A stretch of DNA of 49,581 bases from an uncultured Acetatifactor sp. (GTDB lineage Bacteria > Bacillota > Clostridia > Lachnospirales > Lachnospiraceae). Below the pieces are notes generated by a model that did no database searches, was not told the origin of the DNA, and saw only the letters and a list, made by a program, of their open reading frames with translations. The stretch lies in assembly GCF_910585425.1 (NCBI RefSeq), contig NZ_CAJUCP010000045.1:1-49581 (forward strand), written 5' to 3'. Every line of letters begins with the position of its first letter. Position 1 is the first letter of the stretch. The position numbers and the translations under genes are program-made. Below, one piece after another: positions 42,333-49,581 of the stretch.

Positions 42333-42869
42333 ATGGCAAAGTACAGGAAATTAGGCAGGACATCACCCCAGAGGAAGGCGCTCCTGAGAAATCAGGTGAC
42401 AGCTCTTCTGTATCACGGGAAAATCGTCACCACCGAGGCGAGGGCCAAGGAAGTCAGGAAGATCGCGGAGCATCTGATCACACTGGCCGTCAGGGAGAGG
42501 GACAACTACGACACAGTCACCGTTACCGCCAAGGTTCCGGTGAAGGATAAGGACGGCAAGCGCGTCAAGGAAGTGATCGACGGCAAGCGCGTCACCAAAT
42601 TCGAGAACGTGGAGAAGGAAATCAAGAAGGACCGCCCTTCCAGGCTGCACGCAAGGCGTCAGATCCTGAAAGTGCTGTATCCTGTGGTATACGTTCCTAC
42701 AGAGGCAGCGGGCCGCAAGAGGAACACCAAAGAGGTGGATCTGGCCGCGAAGATGTTCGACGAGTATGGCCCTAAGTACGCCAACCGCAACGGCGGCTAT
42801 ACCAGGATCATCAAGAAGGGCCTCCGCAAGGGCGATGCCGCCATGGAAGTCATTCTGGAGCTCGTTTAA
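42333..42869 (+). CDS. rplQ: 50S ribosomal protein L17, enlarged
   Basis: A 178-residue protein near the tunnel exit. The N-terminal core is standard (RKLGRTSPQRKALLRNQVTALL), as is the C-terminal GGYTRIIKKGLRKGDAA. Most bacterial L17 proteins have about 115-130 residues. Here a charged insert lies at about 57-102 with smaller extra sequence at about 118-136. The frame is open from 42237, but AAAGGAGAAAGG before the ATG at 42333 fixes the start. It is the last gene of the superoperon. Confidence 0.95.
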   Translation: MAKYRKLGRTSPQRKALLRNQVTALLYHGKIVTTEARAKEVRKIAEHLITLAVRERDNYDTVTVTAKVPVKDKDGKRVKEVIDGKRVTKFENVEKEIKKDRPSRLHARRQILKVLYPVVYVPTEAAGRKRNTKEVDLAAKMFDEYGPKYANRNGGYTRIIKKGLRKGDAAMEVILELV

Positions 42870-42893
42870 TATCAGTATAGAGAATAAGGAAGG

Positions 42894-42926
42894 GGGAGCC
42901 AATGGGAGATCATTGGTTCCCTTTTT
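42894..42926 (+). terminator. terminator of the ribosomal superoperon
   Basis: GGGAGCCAATG (42894-42904) pairs with CATTGGTTCCC (42911-42921), 11 bp with one G-U, and runs into five T. It lies 24 bases after the rplQ stop and only 15 bases before the next gene. Confidence 0.85.
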
Positions 42927-42941
42927 ACACAGGGAGCGATC

Positions 42942-44294
42942 ATGAAACTCTTTCAGTATGACAAGGATGATGTAAAGAAGACTCTGGACATGGCATGGCC
43001 CGCGATACTGGAGTCGTTTTTTGCCGCGTTCGCGGGCCTGGTGGACTCCCTGATGGTGAGCTCCATGGGCTCCTACGCGGTGGCGGCGGTGGGATTGACC
43101 ACCCAGCCCAAATTCGTGGGGCTATCCCTGTTCATCGCCGCAAATGTGTCCATATCGGCTTTGGTGGCCAGACGGAAAGGCCAGGGCAAGCGGGAGGAGG
43201 CGAACCAGATCTTCTCCACCTTCCTGGCGTTCATCCTGGCGATGGCCATCGCCGTCAGCGTCCTGATGGTGGCGCTGGCCGACCCTATCATCCGGCTCTG
43301 CGGCTCCGAGGAGCTCACCCATGACAGCGCGGTGCTGTATTTCAGGATCATCATGGGCGGCATGATCTTCAACTGCGTCCAGATGGGCATCAACTCCGCG
43401 CAGCGGGGCGCGGGCAACACCCGCATCACCATGCGCACCAACCTGGTGTCCAATACGGTGAATATCCTGTTCAACTACCTGCTGATCGGCGGGCATCTGG
43501 GCTTTCCGGCCCTGGGGATCAGGGGAGCGGCCCTGGCCACCGTGCTGGGAACCGTGGTGTCCAGCGTCATGAGCGTGATGTCCGTATGGAAGGACGACAA
43601 TTTCGTAAGCATTCCCTACATAATAAAGGAGCGGATCAGGCCTGCCATGGAGGCCCTGAAGAACATCATCAAGGTGGGCTACAGCGTCTTCGCGGAGCAG
43701 ATCCTCATGCGCATCGGCTTCATGCTGACGGCCATCATGGCGGCGAACCAGGGGACTGCGGCCATGGCGGCCCATCAGGTGGGGATGAATATCATGGGGC
43801 TGTCCTTCTCCTTCGGGGACGGCCTGCAGGCCACGGCGGTAGCCCTGATCGGATTCAGCCTGGGGGCAAAGGAGCCGGAGCGGGCCAGGCAATACGGCAA
43901 GACCTGCCGGATGATAGGCACCGTGATTTCGGTGGCTCTGGCCGTCATCTATTTCTTTGGGGCGCGGGCCCTCATGGAGCTTTTCTTTGCGGAAGAAGAG
44001 ATCGTGGAGATCGGCATAGACATCATGCATATCATCATCTTCGTGGTCATCCTGCAGATTGCACAGGTAATCTATATGGGATGCCTGCGGGGGGCGGGGG
44101 ATACGCTGTACACGGCGATCGCCTCCACCATCAGCGTCACTTTGGTGAGGACATTGGGCTCCTATTTCTTCGGCTATGTGCTGAACCTGGGGATAGCGGG
44201 CATCTGGGTGGGGGTCATCGCGGACCAACTGTCCCGGTTCCTCTTCGCCAGCATCCGGTTCCGCCGGGGGAAGTGGACGGAGATCAGGATCTAG
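42942..44294 (+). CDS. MATE-family efflux transporter
   Basis: A 450-residue protein with twelve predicted membrane segments of the multidrug and toxic compound extrusion family, which exports compounds using a sodium or proton gradient. Family features include the opening LDMAWPAILESFFAAFAGLVD and the duplicate-half segment VGYSVFAEQILMRIGF near residue 245. GGGAG precedes the ATG. The substrate cannot be read from sequence. Its TAG and that of the facing peptidase gene share the tetranucleotide CTAG. Confidence 0.9.
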   Translation: MKLFQYDKDDVKKTLDMAWPAILESFFAAFAGLVDSLMVSSMGSYAVAAVGLTTQPKFVGLSLFIAANVSISALVARRKGQGKREEANQIFSTFLAFILAMAIAVSVLMVALADPIIRLCGSEELTHDSAVLYFRIIMGGMIFNCVQMGINSAQRGAGNTRITMRTNLVSNTVNILFNYLLIGGHLGFPALGIRGAALATVLGTVVSSVMSVMSVWKDDNFVSIPYIIKERIRPAMEALKNIIKVGYSVFAEQILMRIGFMLTAIMAANQGTAAMAAHQVGMNIMGLSFSFGDGLQATAVALIGFSLGAKEPERARQYGKTCRMIGTVISVALAVIYFFGARALMELFFAEEEIVEIGIDIMHIIIFVVILQIAQVIYMGCLRGAGDTLYTAIASTISVTLVRTLGSYFFGYVLNLGIAGIWVGVIADQLSRFLFASIRFRRGKWTEIRI

Positions 44295-45262
44295 GGAGCG
44301 GCGGGCTCCAGGGTTTTCTGGAAGTGCTGGTAATCCTTCACGCCGTTCCAGTCACCGCCCCAGGTAAAGCCATGCCGGGTGAAGAGCTCATAGCATAAAT
44401 CATCCTCGTCGATCTTGTGGGGGAAGCTCAGGTCCCTCCGGGCGTAGGGGAGGGCGGAGGCGGGGGAGACCTGCTCGGCGCCCTCCTCCGTATAGGTGAC
44501 ATAGGGATTGTACAGGGGGTTGATGTCGATGGCCAGGCCGTAGGCATGCTTCGACAGGCGGTCCGTATCGTCCACCGTGCGGTAGTTGAAGCAGGAGGTA
44601 TTGTTGTCCTCCATGGAGGCGGTATCGTCCCCGTCGTATTCGTCGATCAGGAGCACCTTTTCCAGCCTGTACTCATTGCGGTAGAGCTCCCGGAAGATTT
44701 CCGTCAGATCGGCGGCTATGGCGGCATTGCAGACCAGCTCCCCCTCGGTGGGATTTCCGTCGTAGTCTATGTGCAGAATGTGGACATAGCGCAGTTCGTC
44801 GAAGGAGATTTCCGGCGGCTCCGGGCTCTCTGCCCCCGTATCCTCCGCCGGATAGGAAACGCCCGTCATGTACCGGCGCAGGTTGTCGGAGACAGGCTCG
44901 TAATAGAAGCCCTCCTCCAGTGTGAAGCGTTGGTCCGCCTGGCTGGCGCCGTTCAGGACGGCCCCGGTCAGGGAGGAGACAGGCGTGTCTTCCTCTTCAT
45001 CGGCGTCTCCCTCCGGGTCAGGGATGTTTTCAGGCTCCGGGGAGGGGCTGGGAGAGCTGTCCGGCGGCTCCGGGGTGGGCGTGGACACTGCATCGGCGTC
45101 CTCTGGCGGCGCTGTGGGCTCCTGGGTAGGGCTGCCGCCATTGATATGGGCGTATTCGCTGAGGCTCATGGAATTGCTGCTGAACAGCCTGCTCAGACTG
45201 CCTGCGATGACGACGATGGCCGCCAACACCACTACCATCTTCACGATCTTCTCTCTATCCAT
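44291..45262 (-). CDS. membrane-anchored M15-family peptidase (VanY/CwlK-like)
   Basis: A 323-residue cell-wall peptidase. A single membrane anchor (about 8-27) is followed by a Pro/Glu/Ser-rich linker (about 40-95) and an extracellular domain. The zinc and catalytic residues of the M15 fold are visible: His239 and Asp246 in SKHAYGLAIDINP, and His313 in DYQHFQ. It probably trims peptidoglycan stem peptides (D-Ala-D-Ala carboxypeptidase or L-Ala-D-Glu endopeptidase). The frame is open much further upstream on the opposite strand of ecfA1, but AAAGGA before the ATG at 45262 and the membrane anchor set the start. Confidence 0.88.
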   Translation of the reverse strand: MDREKIVKMVVVLAAIVVIAGSLSRLFSSNSMSLSEYAHINGGSPTQEPTAPPEDADAVSTPTPEPPDSSPSPSPEPENIPDPEGDADEEEDTPVSSLTGAVLNGASQADQRFTLEEGFYYEPVSDNLRRYMTGVSYPAEDTGAESPEPPEISFDELRYVHILHIDYDGNPTEGELVCNAAIAADLTEIFRELYRNEYRLEKVLLIDEYDGDDTASMEDNNTSCFNYRTVDDTDRLSKHAYGLAIDINPLYNPYVTYTEEGAEQVSPASALPYARRDLSFPHKIDEDDLCYELFTRHGFTWGGDWNGVKDYQHFQKTLEPAAP

Positions 45263-45307
45263 AAAAGATTCCTTTCTGTGGGTTCTGTGGGCTTTTCCCG
45301 TATCATT

Positions 45308-45336
45308 AGAATAGCACAGGAACGCGATTTTGTAAA
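45308..45336 (-). promoter_or_regulatory. promoter of the M15 peptidase gene
   Basis: On the minus strand TTTACA (45331-45336), a 17-base spacer and TATTCT (45308-45313) lie about 45 bases before the ATG. Confidence 0.6.
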
Positions 45337-45381
45337 TCTGCGGAGAGGACAGGGAGGCTGCGCACAGGACATGATTTTCTC

Positions 45382-45410
45382 TTGTAATCCCCGGCGGAAT
45401 CGAATATAAT
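45382..45410 (+). promoter_or_regulatory. promoter of the ecfA1-ecfA2-ecfT operon
   Basis: TTGTAA (45382-45387), a 17-base spacer and a perfect TATAAT (45405-45410) lie 42 bases before ecfA1. No riboswitch-like structure is seen in the short leader. Confidence 0.75.
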
Positions 45411-45452
45411 GTCAGAGTGTGAAAAGATTTTACGAAAGGGACAGGGAAGGCC

Positions 45453-46304
45453 ATGGGAATCATTCGGACAAAGGACCTGGTATATGAATATGTCAGGCGG
45501 GACGAGGAGGGCAATGTGGAGGGCTTCACCACGGCTGTGGACAAGGTGGATCTGGACGTGCAGCCCGGGGAGTTCATTGCCATCCTGGGCCATAACGGCT
45601 CCGGAAAATCCACCCTTGCCAAGCATATCAATGCCATCCTGAACCCCACGGAGGGCAGCGTCTGGGTGGACGGGATGGATACCTCGGAGGAGGAGCATAT
45701 CTGGGACATCCGCCAGCGGGCGGGCATGGTGTTCCAGAACCCGGACAACCAGATCATCGGCCAGGTGGTGGAGGAGGACGTGGGCTTCGGGCCGGAGAAC
45801 ATGGGCGTCCCCACGAAAGAGATCTGGGAGCGGGTGGAGGAGAGCCTGAAGGCCGTGGGCATGTACGAATACCGCAGGCATTCCCCCAACAAGCTTTCCG
45901 GCGGCCAGAAGCAGCGGGTCTCCATCGCCGGGGTGCTGGCCATGCACCCCAAATGCATCGTGCTGGACGAGCCCACCGCCATGCTGGATCCCAAGGGCCG
46001 CAGGGAAGTCATCCGCGCGGTGCGGGCCCTGAATGAGGTGGAGGGCATCACGGTGGTGCTGATCACCCACTATATGGAGGAGACCATCCACGCGGACCGG
46101 GTATTCGTCATGGACAGCGGGAAAATCGCCATGGAGGGCACGCCCCGGCAGATTTTCTCCCAGGTGGAGCGGCTGCAGGAGCTGCGGCTGGACGTGCCCC
46201 AGGTGACCCTGCTGGCCCATGAGCTGCGCAGAAAAGGAGTCGGTCTGCCGGAGGGCATCCTGACTGTGGAGGAGCTGGCGGATGCCCTGGCGGGGAGCAG
46301 GTGA
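45453..46304 (+). CDS. ecfA1: ECF transporter ATPase A1
   Basis: A 283-residue ATP-binding subunit of the shared energising module that drives vitamin and metal uptake through interchangeable substrate-binding S components. Walker A is GHNGSGKST, the signature LSGGQKQRVSIAGVLA and Walker B CIVLDEPTAMLDP. The first subunit opens with the long TKDLVYEYVRRDEEG segment typical of EcfA1. It is followed by its paralogue and EcfT; no S component lies here. Confidence 0.95.
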   Translation: MGIIRTKDLVYEYVRRDEEGNVEGFTTAVDKVDLDVQPGEFIAILGHNGSGKSTLAKHINAILNPTEGSVWVDGMDTSEEEHIWDIRQRAGMVFQNPDNQIIGQVVEEDVGFGPENMGVPTKEIWERVEESLKAVGMYEYRRHSPNKLSGGQKQRVSIAGVLAMHPKCIVLDEPTAMLDPKGRREVIRAVRALNEVEGITVVLITHYMEETIHADRVFVMDSGKIAMEGTPRQIFSQVERLQELRLDVPQVTLLAHELRRKGVGLPEGILTVEELADALAGSR

Positions 46305-46364
46305 CAGGGGACTGCCGGAGGCGCAAAGGGACGGAAAGCGCAGAAACGAGCAAGAGGTAACGGT

Positions 46365-47234
46365 ATGTCGATTATTCTGGATCATGTGAACTATATATAC
46401 GGGGAGGACGGCCCTTTGGCTGTGAAGGCCCTGGACGATGTGTGTCTCCAGATTCCGGACGGGCAGTTCGTGGGCATCATCGGCCATACGGGATCGGGGA
46501 AATCCACTCTGGTACAGCATATGAACGGCCTGCTGAAAGCCACCGGCGGCCATATCTATTTCAACGGGGAGGACATCTACGACAGGGACTTCCCCATGAA
46601 GAAGCTGCGCAGCAGGGTGGGGCTGGTCTTCCAGTATCCGGAGCATCAGCTCTTTGAGGTAGATGTGTTCAGCGATGTGTGCTTCGGGCCGAAGAACCTG
46701 GGCATGGACAAGAAGGAGGCGGAGCTGAAGGCCTTTGACGCGCTGCGCAAGGTAGGGATGCCCATGGAGCTGTACTATCAGTCCCCCTTCGAGCTCTCCG
46801 GCGGCCAGAAGCGACGGGCGGCCATCGCGGGGGTGCTGGCCATGGCGCCGGAAATCCTGATTCTGGACGAGCCCACCGCGGGCCTGGATCCCAAGGGCAG
46901 GGAGGAGATACTGCGGCAGATCAAGGAGCTGCAGGTCCAGACAGGCATGACCATCCTGTTGGTGAGCCACAGCATGGAGGACGTGGCGGAATATGTAGAC
47001 AGGATTGTGGTCATGAATAAGGGCAGGGTCATGTACGACGGCGCGCCCAAGGAGGTGTTCGCCCATTACAGGGAGCTGGAGGAGGTGGGGCTGGCAGCGC
47101 CCCAGGTCACCTATATCCTCCATGCGCTGAAGGACAGGGGATTTGACGTGGACGTGAACGCCACCACCACCGGCGAGGCAGTGGAGACCGTGCTGCACGC
47201 ACTGGGCCGGATTCCGGAAGCCTTTCGCCCGTGA
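46365..47234 (+). CDS. ecfA2: ECF transporter ATPase A2
   Basis: A 289-residue second ATPase. Walker A is GHTGSGKST, the signature LSGGQKRRAAIAGVLAM and Walker B ILILDEPTAGLDP. It forms a heterodimer with EcfA1 under EcfT. The gap from ecfA1 is 60 bases, and AGAGG precedes the ATG. Confidence 0.95.
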   Translation: MSIILDHVNYIYGEDGPLAVKALDDVCLQIPDGQFVGIIGHTGSGKSTLVQHMNGLLKATGGHIYFNGEDIYDRDFPMKKLRSRVGLVFQYPEHQLFEVDVFSDVCFGPKNLGMDKKEAELKAFDALRKVGMPMELYYQSPFELSGGQKRRAAIAGVLAMAPEILILDEPTAGLDPKGREEILRQIKELQVQTGMTILLVSHSMEDVAEYVDRIVVMNKGRVMYDGAPKEVFAHYRELEEVGLAAPQVTYILHALKDRGFDVDVNATTTGEAVETVLHALGRIPEAFRP

Positions 47235-47302
47235 GCCGGGCCACAATGAAGAGCAGGTTTTAGCGACTGTCAGTATAAATTTGGATACAGGCGAGGAGAG
47301 AT

Positions 47303-48106
47303 ATGCTGAGGGATATTACATTAGGACAATATTATCAGACGGAATCCGTGATCCACAGGCTGGATCCCCGGGTAAAGCTGGGGGGGACTTTGGGTTACAT
47401 CATTTCCTTATTCTTCTTCCGGAACTTCCTGGGATATGGGGTGGCGGCCGTCTTCCTGGCCACGGTCATCGGCCTTTCCCATGTGCCGTTCCGGTTCATC
47501 GTAAAGGGGATGAAAGCAATCGTCTTTCTGCTCCTGATTACGGTGACCTTCAACCTGTTCCTGACACCGGGCACGGAGGTGGTCTCCGTCTGGAGGCTGA
47601 CCATCACGGTGGAGGGCCTGCGGACGGCCGTCACCATGGCGATCCGCCTGACCATGCTCATCATCGGATCCTCCCTGATGACCCTGACCACCACGCCCAA
47701 CAACCTGACGGACGGCATGGAGAGCATGATGAAGCCCCTGAAGGCCCTCCGGGTGCCGGTGCATGAGGTGGCCATGATCATGTCCATCGCCCTGCGCTTC
47801 ATCCCGATTCTGCTGGAGGAGACGGACAAGATCATGAAGGCCCAGATCGCCAGAGGGGCGGATTTCGAGACGGGGAACATCGTGAGGAGGGCCAAGGCGC
47901 TGGTGCCGCTGTTGGTGCCCCTGTTCATCTCCGCCTTCCGCAGGGCGAACGACCTGGCCATGGCCATGGAGGCCAGGTGCTACCGGGGCGGGGAGGGCAG
48001 GACGAAGATGAAGCCCCTCGTCTACCAGAGGCGGGACAGGCTGGGGCAGATATGCATTTTGGCCTATCTGGCGATCAGCATAACGGCGGGCAGGCTGCGG
48101 TTCTGA
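47303..48106 (+). CDS. ecfT: ECF transporter transmembrane component T
   Basis: A 267-residue membrane protein that couples the ATPases to S components. It shows several membrane spans and both Ala-Arg motifs used to dock the ATPases (IARGADFE and EARCYRGGEGR) in the cytoplasmic helices. AGGAGAG precedes the ATG. The 133-base gap after it holds no clear feature before truA. Confidence 0.94.
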   Translation: MLRDITLGQYYQTESVIHRLDPRVKLGGTLGYIISLFFFRNFLGYGVAAVFLATVIGLSHVPFRFIVKGMKAIVFLLLITVTFNLFLTPGTEVVSVWRLTITVEGLRTAVTMAIRLTMLIIGSSLMTLTTTPNNLTDGMESMMKPLKALRVPVHEVAMIMSIALRFIPILLEETDKIMKAQIARGADFETGNIVRRAKALVPLLVPLFISAFRRANDLAMAMEARCYRGGEGRTKMKPLVYQRRDRLGQICILAYLAISITAGRLRF

Positions 48107-48239
48107 AAGATTACACGTATGTCTTCCGGCCGGGGCGGCGGACAAAGACCTGGCGGACAGATACAGCGGCAGGACGCATCAGACAGATACATCCACCGGA
48201 AAGCCGCAGGCTGCCTGGCGGGGAGAGAAAGGACAGGAG

Positions 48240-48983
48240 ATGGAGAAAAAGCGCATCCGCATGACAGTGGCCTATGACGGCACGAATTATCACGGCTGGC
48301 AGGTCCAGGACAATGGAATCACCATCGAGTCGGAGCTGAACAGATGCCTGACGGAGCTTCTGAAGGAGCCCATACAGGTCATCGGCGCCAGCCGCACGGA
48401 CTCCGGGGTGCACGCGCTGGGGAACGTGGCGGTGTTCGACACGCTGTCCCGGATGCCCGCGGGGAAGGTCGCCTATGCGCTGAACCAGCGGCTGCCGGAG
48501 GACATACGGATCCAGAAGTCCGAGGAAGTCCCGGGGGACTGGCATCCCAGGTACTGCGAGAGCCGCAAGACCTATGAATATCGGATCTACCGGGGGGAAT
48601 TCCCCCAGCCCGTGAAGCGGCTGTATTCCTATTTCACCTATCATCCCCTGGACGTGACGCGCATGCGGGAGGCGGCGGCCTACCTGGAGGGGGAGCATGA
48701 TTTCAGGAGCTTCTGCCAGACCGGAGCACAGGTGCGCAGCACCGTCAGGACGCTGCACGCGCTGTGGGTGGAGGAGCAGGGCCAGGACCTGGTCCTTCGT
48801 GTGTGCGGCAACGGCTTCCTCTACAATATGGTGCGGATCATAGCGGGAACCCTGATGGAGGTGGGACAGGGGAAGCGGGAGCCGGAGTCCATGCGGGATA
48901 TCCTGGAGGCCGGGGACCGCGCCGCCGCGGGGCCCACCGCCCCGGCCCACGGGCTGACGCTGGTGCGCTATGAGTTTTTATGA
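48240..48983 (+). CDS. truA: tRNA pseudouridine(38-40) synthase
   Basis: A 247-residue enzyme that makes pseudouridine in the tRNA anticodon arm. The catalytic aspartate is Asp54 in GASRTDSGVHALGN, and the AYDGTNYHGWQVQ opening is standard. AGGACAGGAG precedes the ATG. It follows ecfT and precedes rplM, the usual clostridial order. Confidence 0.96.
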   Translation: MEKKRIRMTVAYDGTNYHGWQVQDNGITIESELNRCLTELLKEPIQVIGASRTDSGVHALGNVAVFDTLSRMPAGKVAYALNQRLPEDIRIQKSEEVPGDWHPRYCESRKTYEYRIYRGEFPQPVKRLYSYFTYHPLDVTRMREAAAYLEGEHDFRSFCQTGAQVRSTVRTLHALWVEEQGQDLVLRVCGNGFLYNMVRIIAGTLMEVGQGKREPESMRDILEAGDRAAAGPTAPAHGLTLVRYEFL

Positions 48984-49022
48984 TTTCCACGTAATTTTTC
49001 CGCATATTTTGGAAAATAATGA

Positions 49023-49051
49023 TTGACAGAAGATACCGGTTATAGTACAAT
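49023..49051 (+). promoter_or_regulatory. promoter of the rplM operon
   Basis: A perfect TTGACA (49023-49028), a 17-base spacer and TACAAT (49046-49051) give a strong sigma-A promoter, so rplM is transcribed independently of truA. Confidence 0.85.
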
Positions 49052-49057
49052 AACCAA

Positions 49058-49214
49058 GTGTGACAACGATTCCGAATGCCGAGCCAAAGCCCCGGCGAAG
49101 CATTTGAAAATAGAAAAACCGTCCCGGCGAAGCGTGGAATGCAGCCCGGACATCTGCAGGATGCGGCGGACACGGGATACAGACTCAAGGAGAACGCAAT
49201 ACGGAGGGAAAGTA
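49058..49214 (+). promoter_or_regulatory. rplM leader, probable ribosomal-protein autoregulatory RNA
   Basis: About 155 bases precede rplM. An 11-base direct repeat CCCGGCGAAGC lies at 49091-49101 and 49123-49133, each in a stem context (for example AATGC/GCATT around the first). Firmicute rplM genes commonly carry an L13-binding leader. The match to that family was not tested and the assignment rests on position. Confidence 0.5.
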
Positions 49215-49581
49215 ATGAAAACTTTTATGGCTAGTGAAGCTACAATCGATAGAAAATGGTATGTAGTAGACGCTGCGGGCATGACCCTGGGCCGCCTGGC
49301 CTCAGAGGTCGCCAAGGTTCTGAGAGGAAAGAACAAGCCGATCTTCACTCCCCACATGGATACAGGCGATTATGTGATCATCGTCAACGCCGAGAAGATT
49401 CAGGTCACCGGCAAGAAGCTGGATCAGAAGATTTATTATCACCATTCCGACTATGTAGGCGGCATGAAGCAGACCACCCTGAAGGAAAAGCTGGCCAAGA
49501 AGCCCGAACAGGTAATCGAGCTGGCGGTCAAGGGCATGCTTCCCAAGGGGCCTTTAGGAAGGCAGATGTACAGGAAGCTTT
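49215..49581 (+). CDS. rplM: 50S ribosomal protein L13 (partial, runs off the end)
   Basis: The first 122 codons of an early-assembly large-subunit protein. It opens MKTFMASEATIDRKWYVVDA and contains the family segments LGRLASEVAKVLRGK and ELAVKGMLPKGPLGR. GGAGGG precedes the ATG. The window ends about 20 codons before the expected stop; rpsI normally follows. Confidence 0.96.
   Translation, partial: MKTFMASEATIDRKWYVVDAAGMTLGRLASEVAKVLRGKNKPIFTPHMDTGDYVIIVNAEKIQVTGKKLDQKIYYHHSDYVGGMKQTTLKEKLAKKPEQVIELAVKGMLPKGPLGRQMYRKL

Noticed and set aside
45263..46066. N-terminal extension of the M15 peptidase over the ecfA1 region
   Set aside because: The open frame is an antisense shadow of ecfA1. 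The ATG at 45262 has a ribosome binding site and starts a membrane anchor.

Overview
The window looks like chromosomal DNA of a Lachnospiraceae-type clostridium (Bacillota). The evidence is an S10-spc-alpha ribosomal superoperon in Gram-positive order, with a KOW protein between map and infA and with ecfA1-ecfA2-ecfT, truA and rplM downstream; a type II fatty-acid cluster with FabK, a fused AccD-AccA and a MarR/FabT regulator; strong AGGAGG ribosome binding sites; and lipoprotein and sugar-ABC families typical of gut Firmicutes. This placement is inference from gene content. No tRNA, rRNA, CRISPR array, transposase or phage gene was seen.

Layout. 1-3980: an LplB/YtcP-type sugar ABC importer (two permeases and a binding lipoprotein, no ATPase) ending at a strong hairpin shared with the facing gene. 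4025-9315 (minus): a GH28-like beta-helix protein, a free-methionine-sulfoxide reductase translationally overlapped with it, and a zinc-ribbon/membrane/leucine-rich-repeat protein. 9406-19833: the fatty-acid operon acpP-fabK-fabD-fabG-fabF-fabZ-accDA-fabH-fabT-cls. Its consensus promoter is followed immediately by three FabT-like operators spaced exactly 16 bp apart. Two related modular intergenic repeats sit before accDA and fabH. 19860-21590: an ECF sigma factor with its probable anti-sigma protein behind an ECF-type promoter. 21588-23225 (minus): a KdpDE-like two-component pair. 23376-25368: an acyltransferase-3 membrane protein and an rRNA-methyltransferase-like protein, convergent.

25526-42926: the ribosomal superoperon. 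It runs rpsJ, rplC, rplD, rplW, rplB, rpsS, rplV, rpsC, rplP, rpmC, rpsQ, rplN, rplX, rplE, rpsZ, rpsH, rplF, rplR, rpsE, rpmD, rplO, secY, adk, map, KOW gene, infA, rpmJ, rpsM, rpsK, rpsD, rpoA, rplQ. It has a long structured leader, a hairpin terminator between secY and adk, an internal promoter before rpmJ and a terminator after rplQ. 42942-49581: a MATE exporter, an M15 peptidase facing it, the ECF vitamin-transporter energising module, truA and the start of rplM behind its own promoter and leader.

The most interesting observation is a recurrent structured RNA motif, present three times in the ribosomal superoperon: before rplB, before rplF and before rpsM. All three copies have the same architecture: an 8-bp outer helix, a 9-bp helix, a one-by-one mismatch, a 5-bp helix, an 11-nt loop ending in GACGC and a 3-nt linker. 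Helix bases differ between copies while pairing is largely kept, which points to function as RNA. I do not recognise it as a named family. Also notable are the phased FabT operator array, the modular repeats in the fatty-acid operon, an 18-bp tandem repeat before rplF that could encode a small acidic peptide, and an unusually long ribosomal protein L17.
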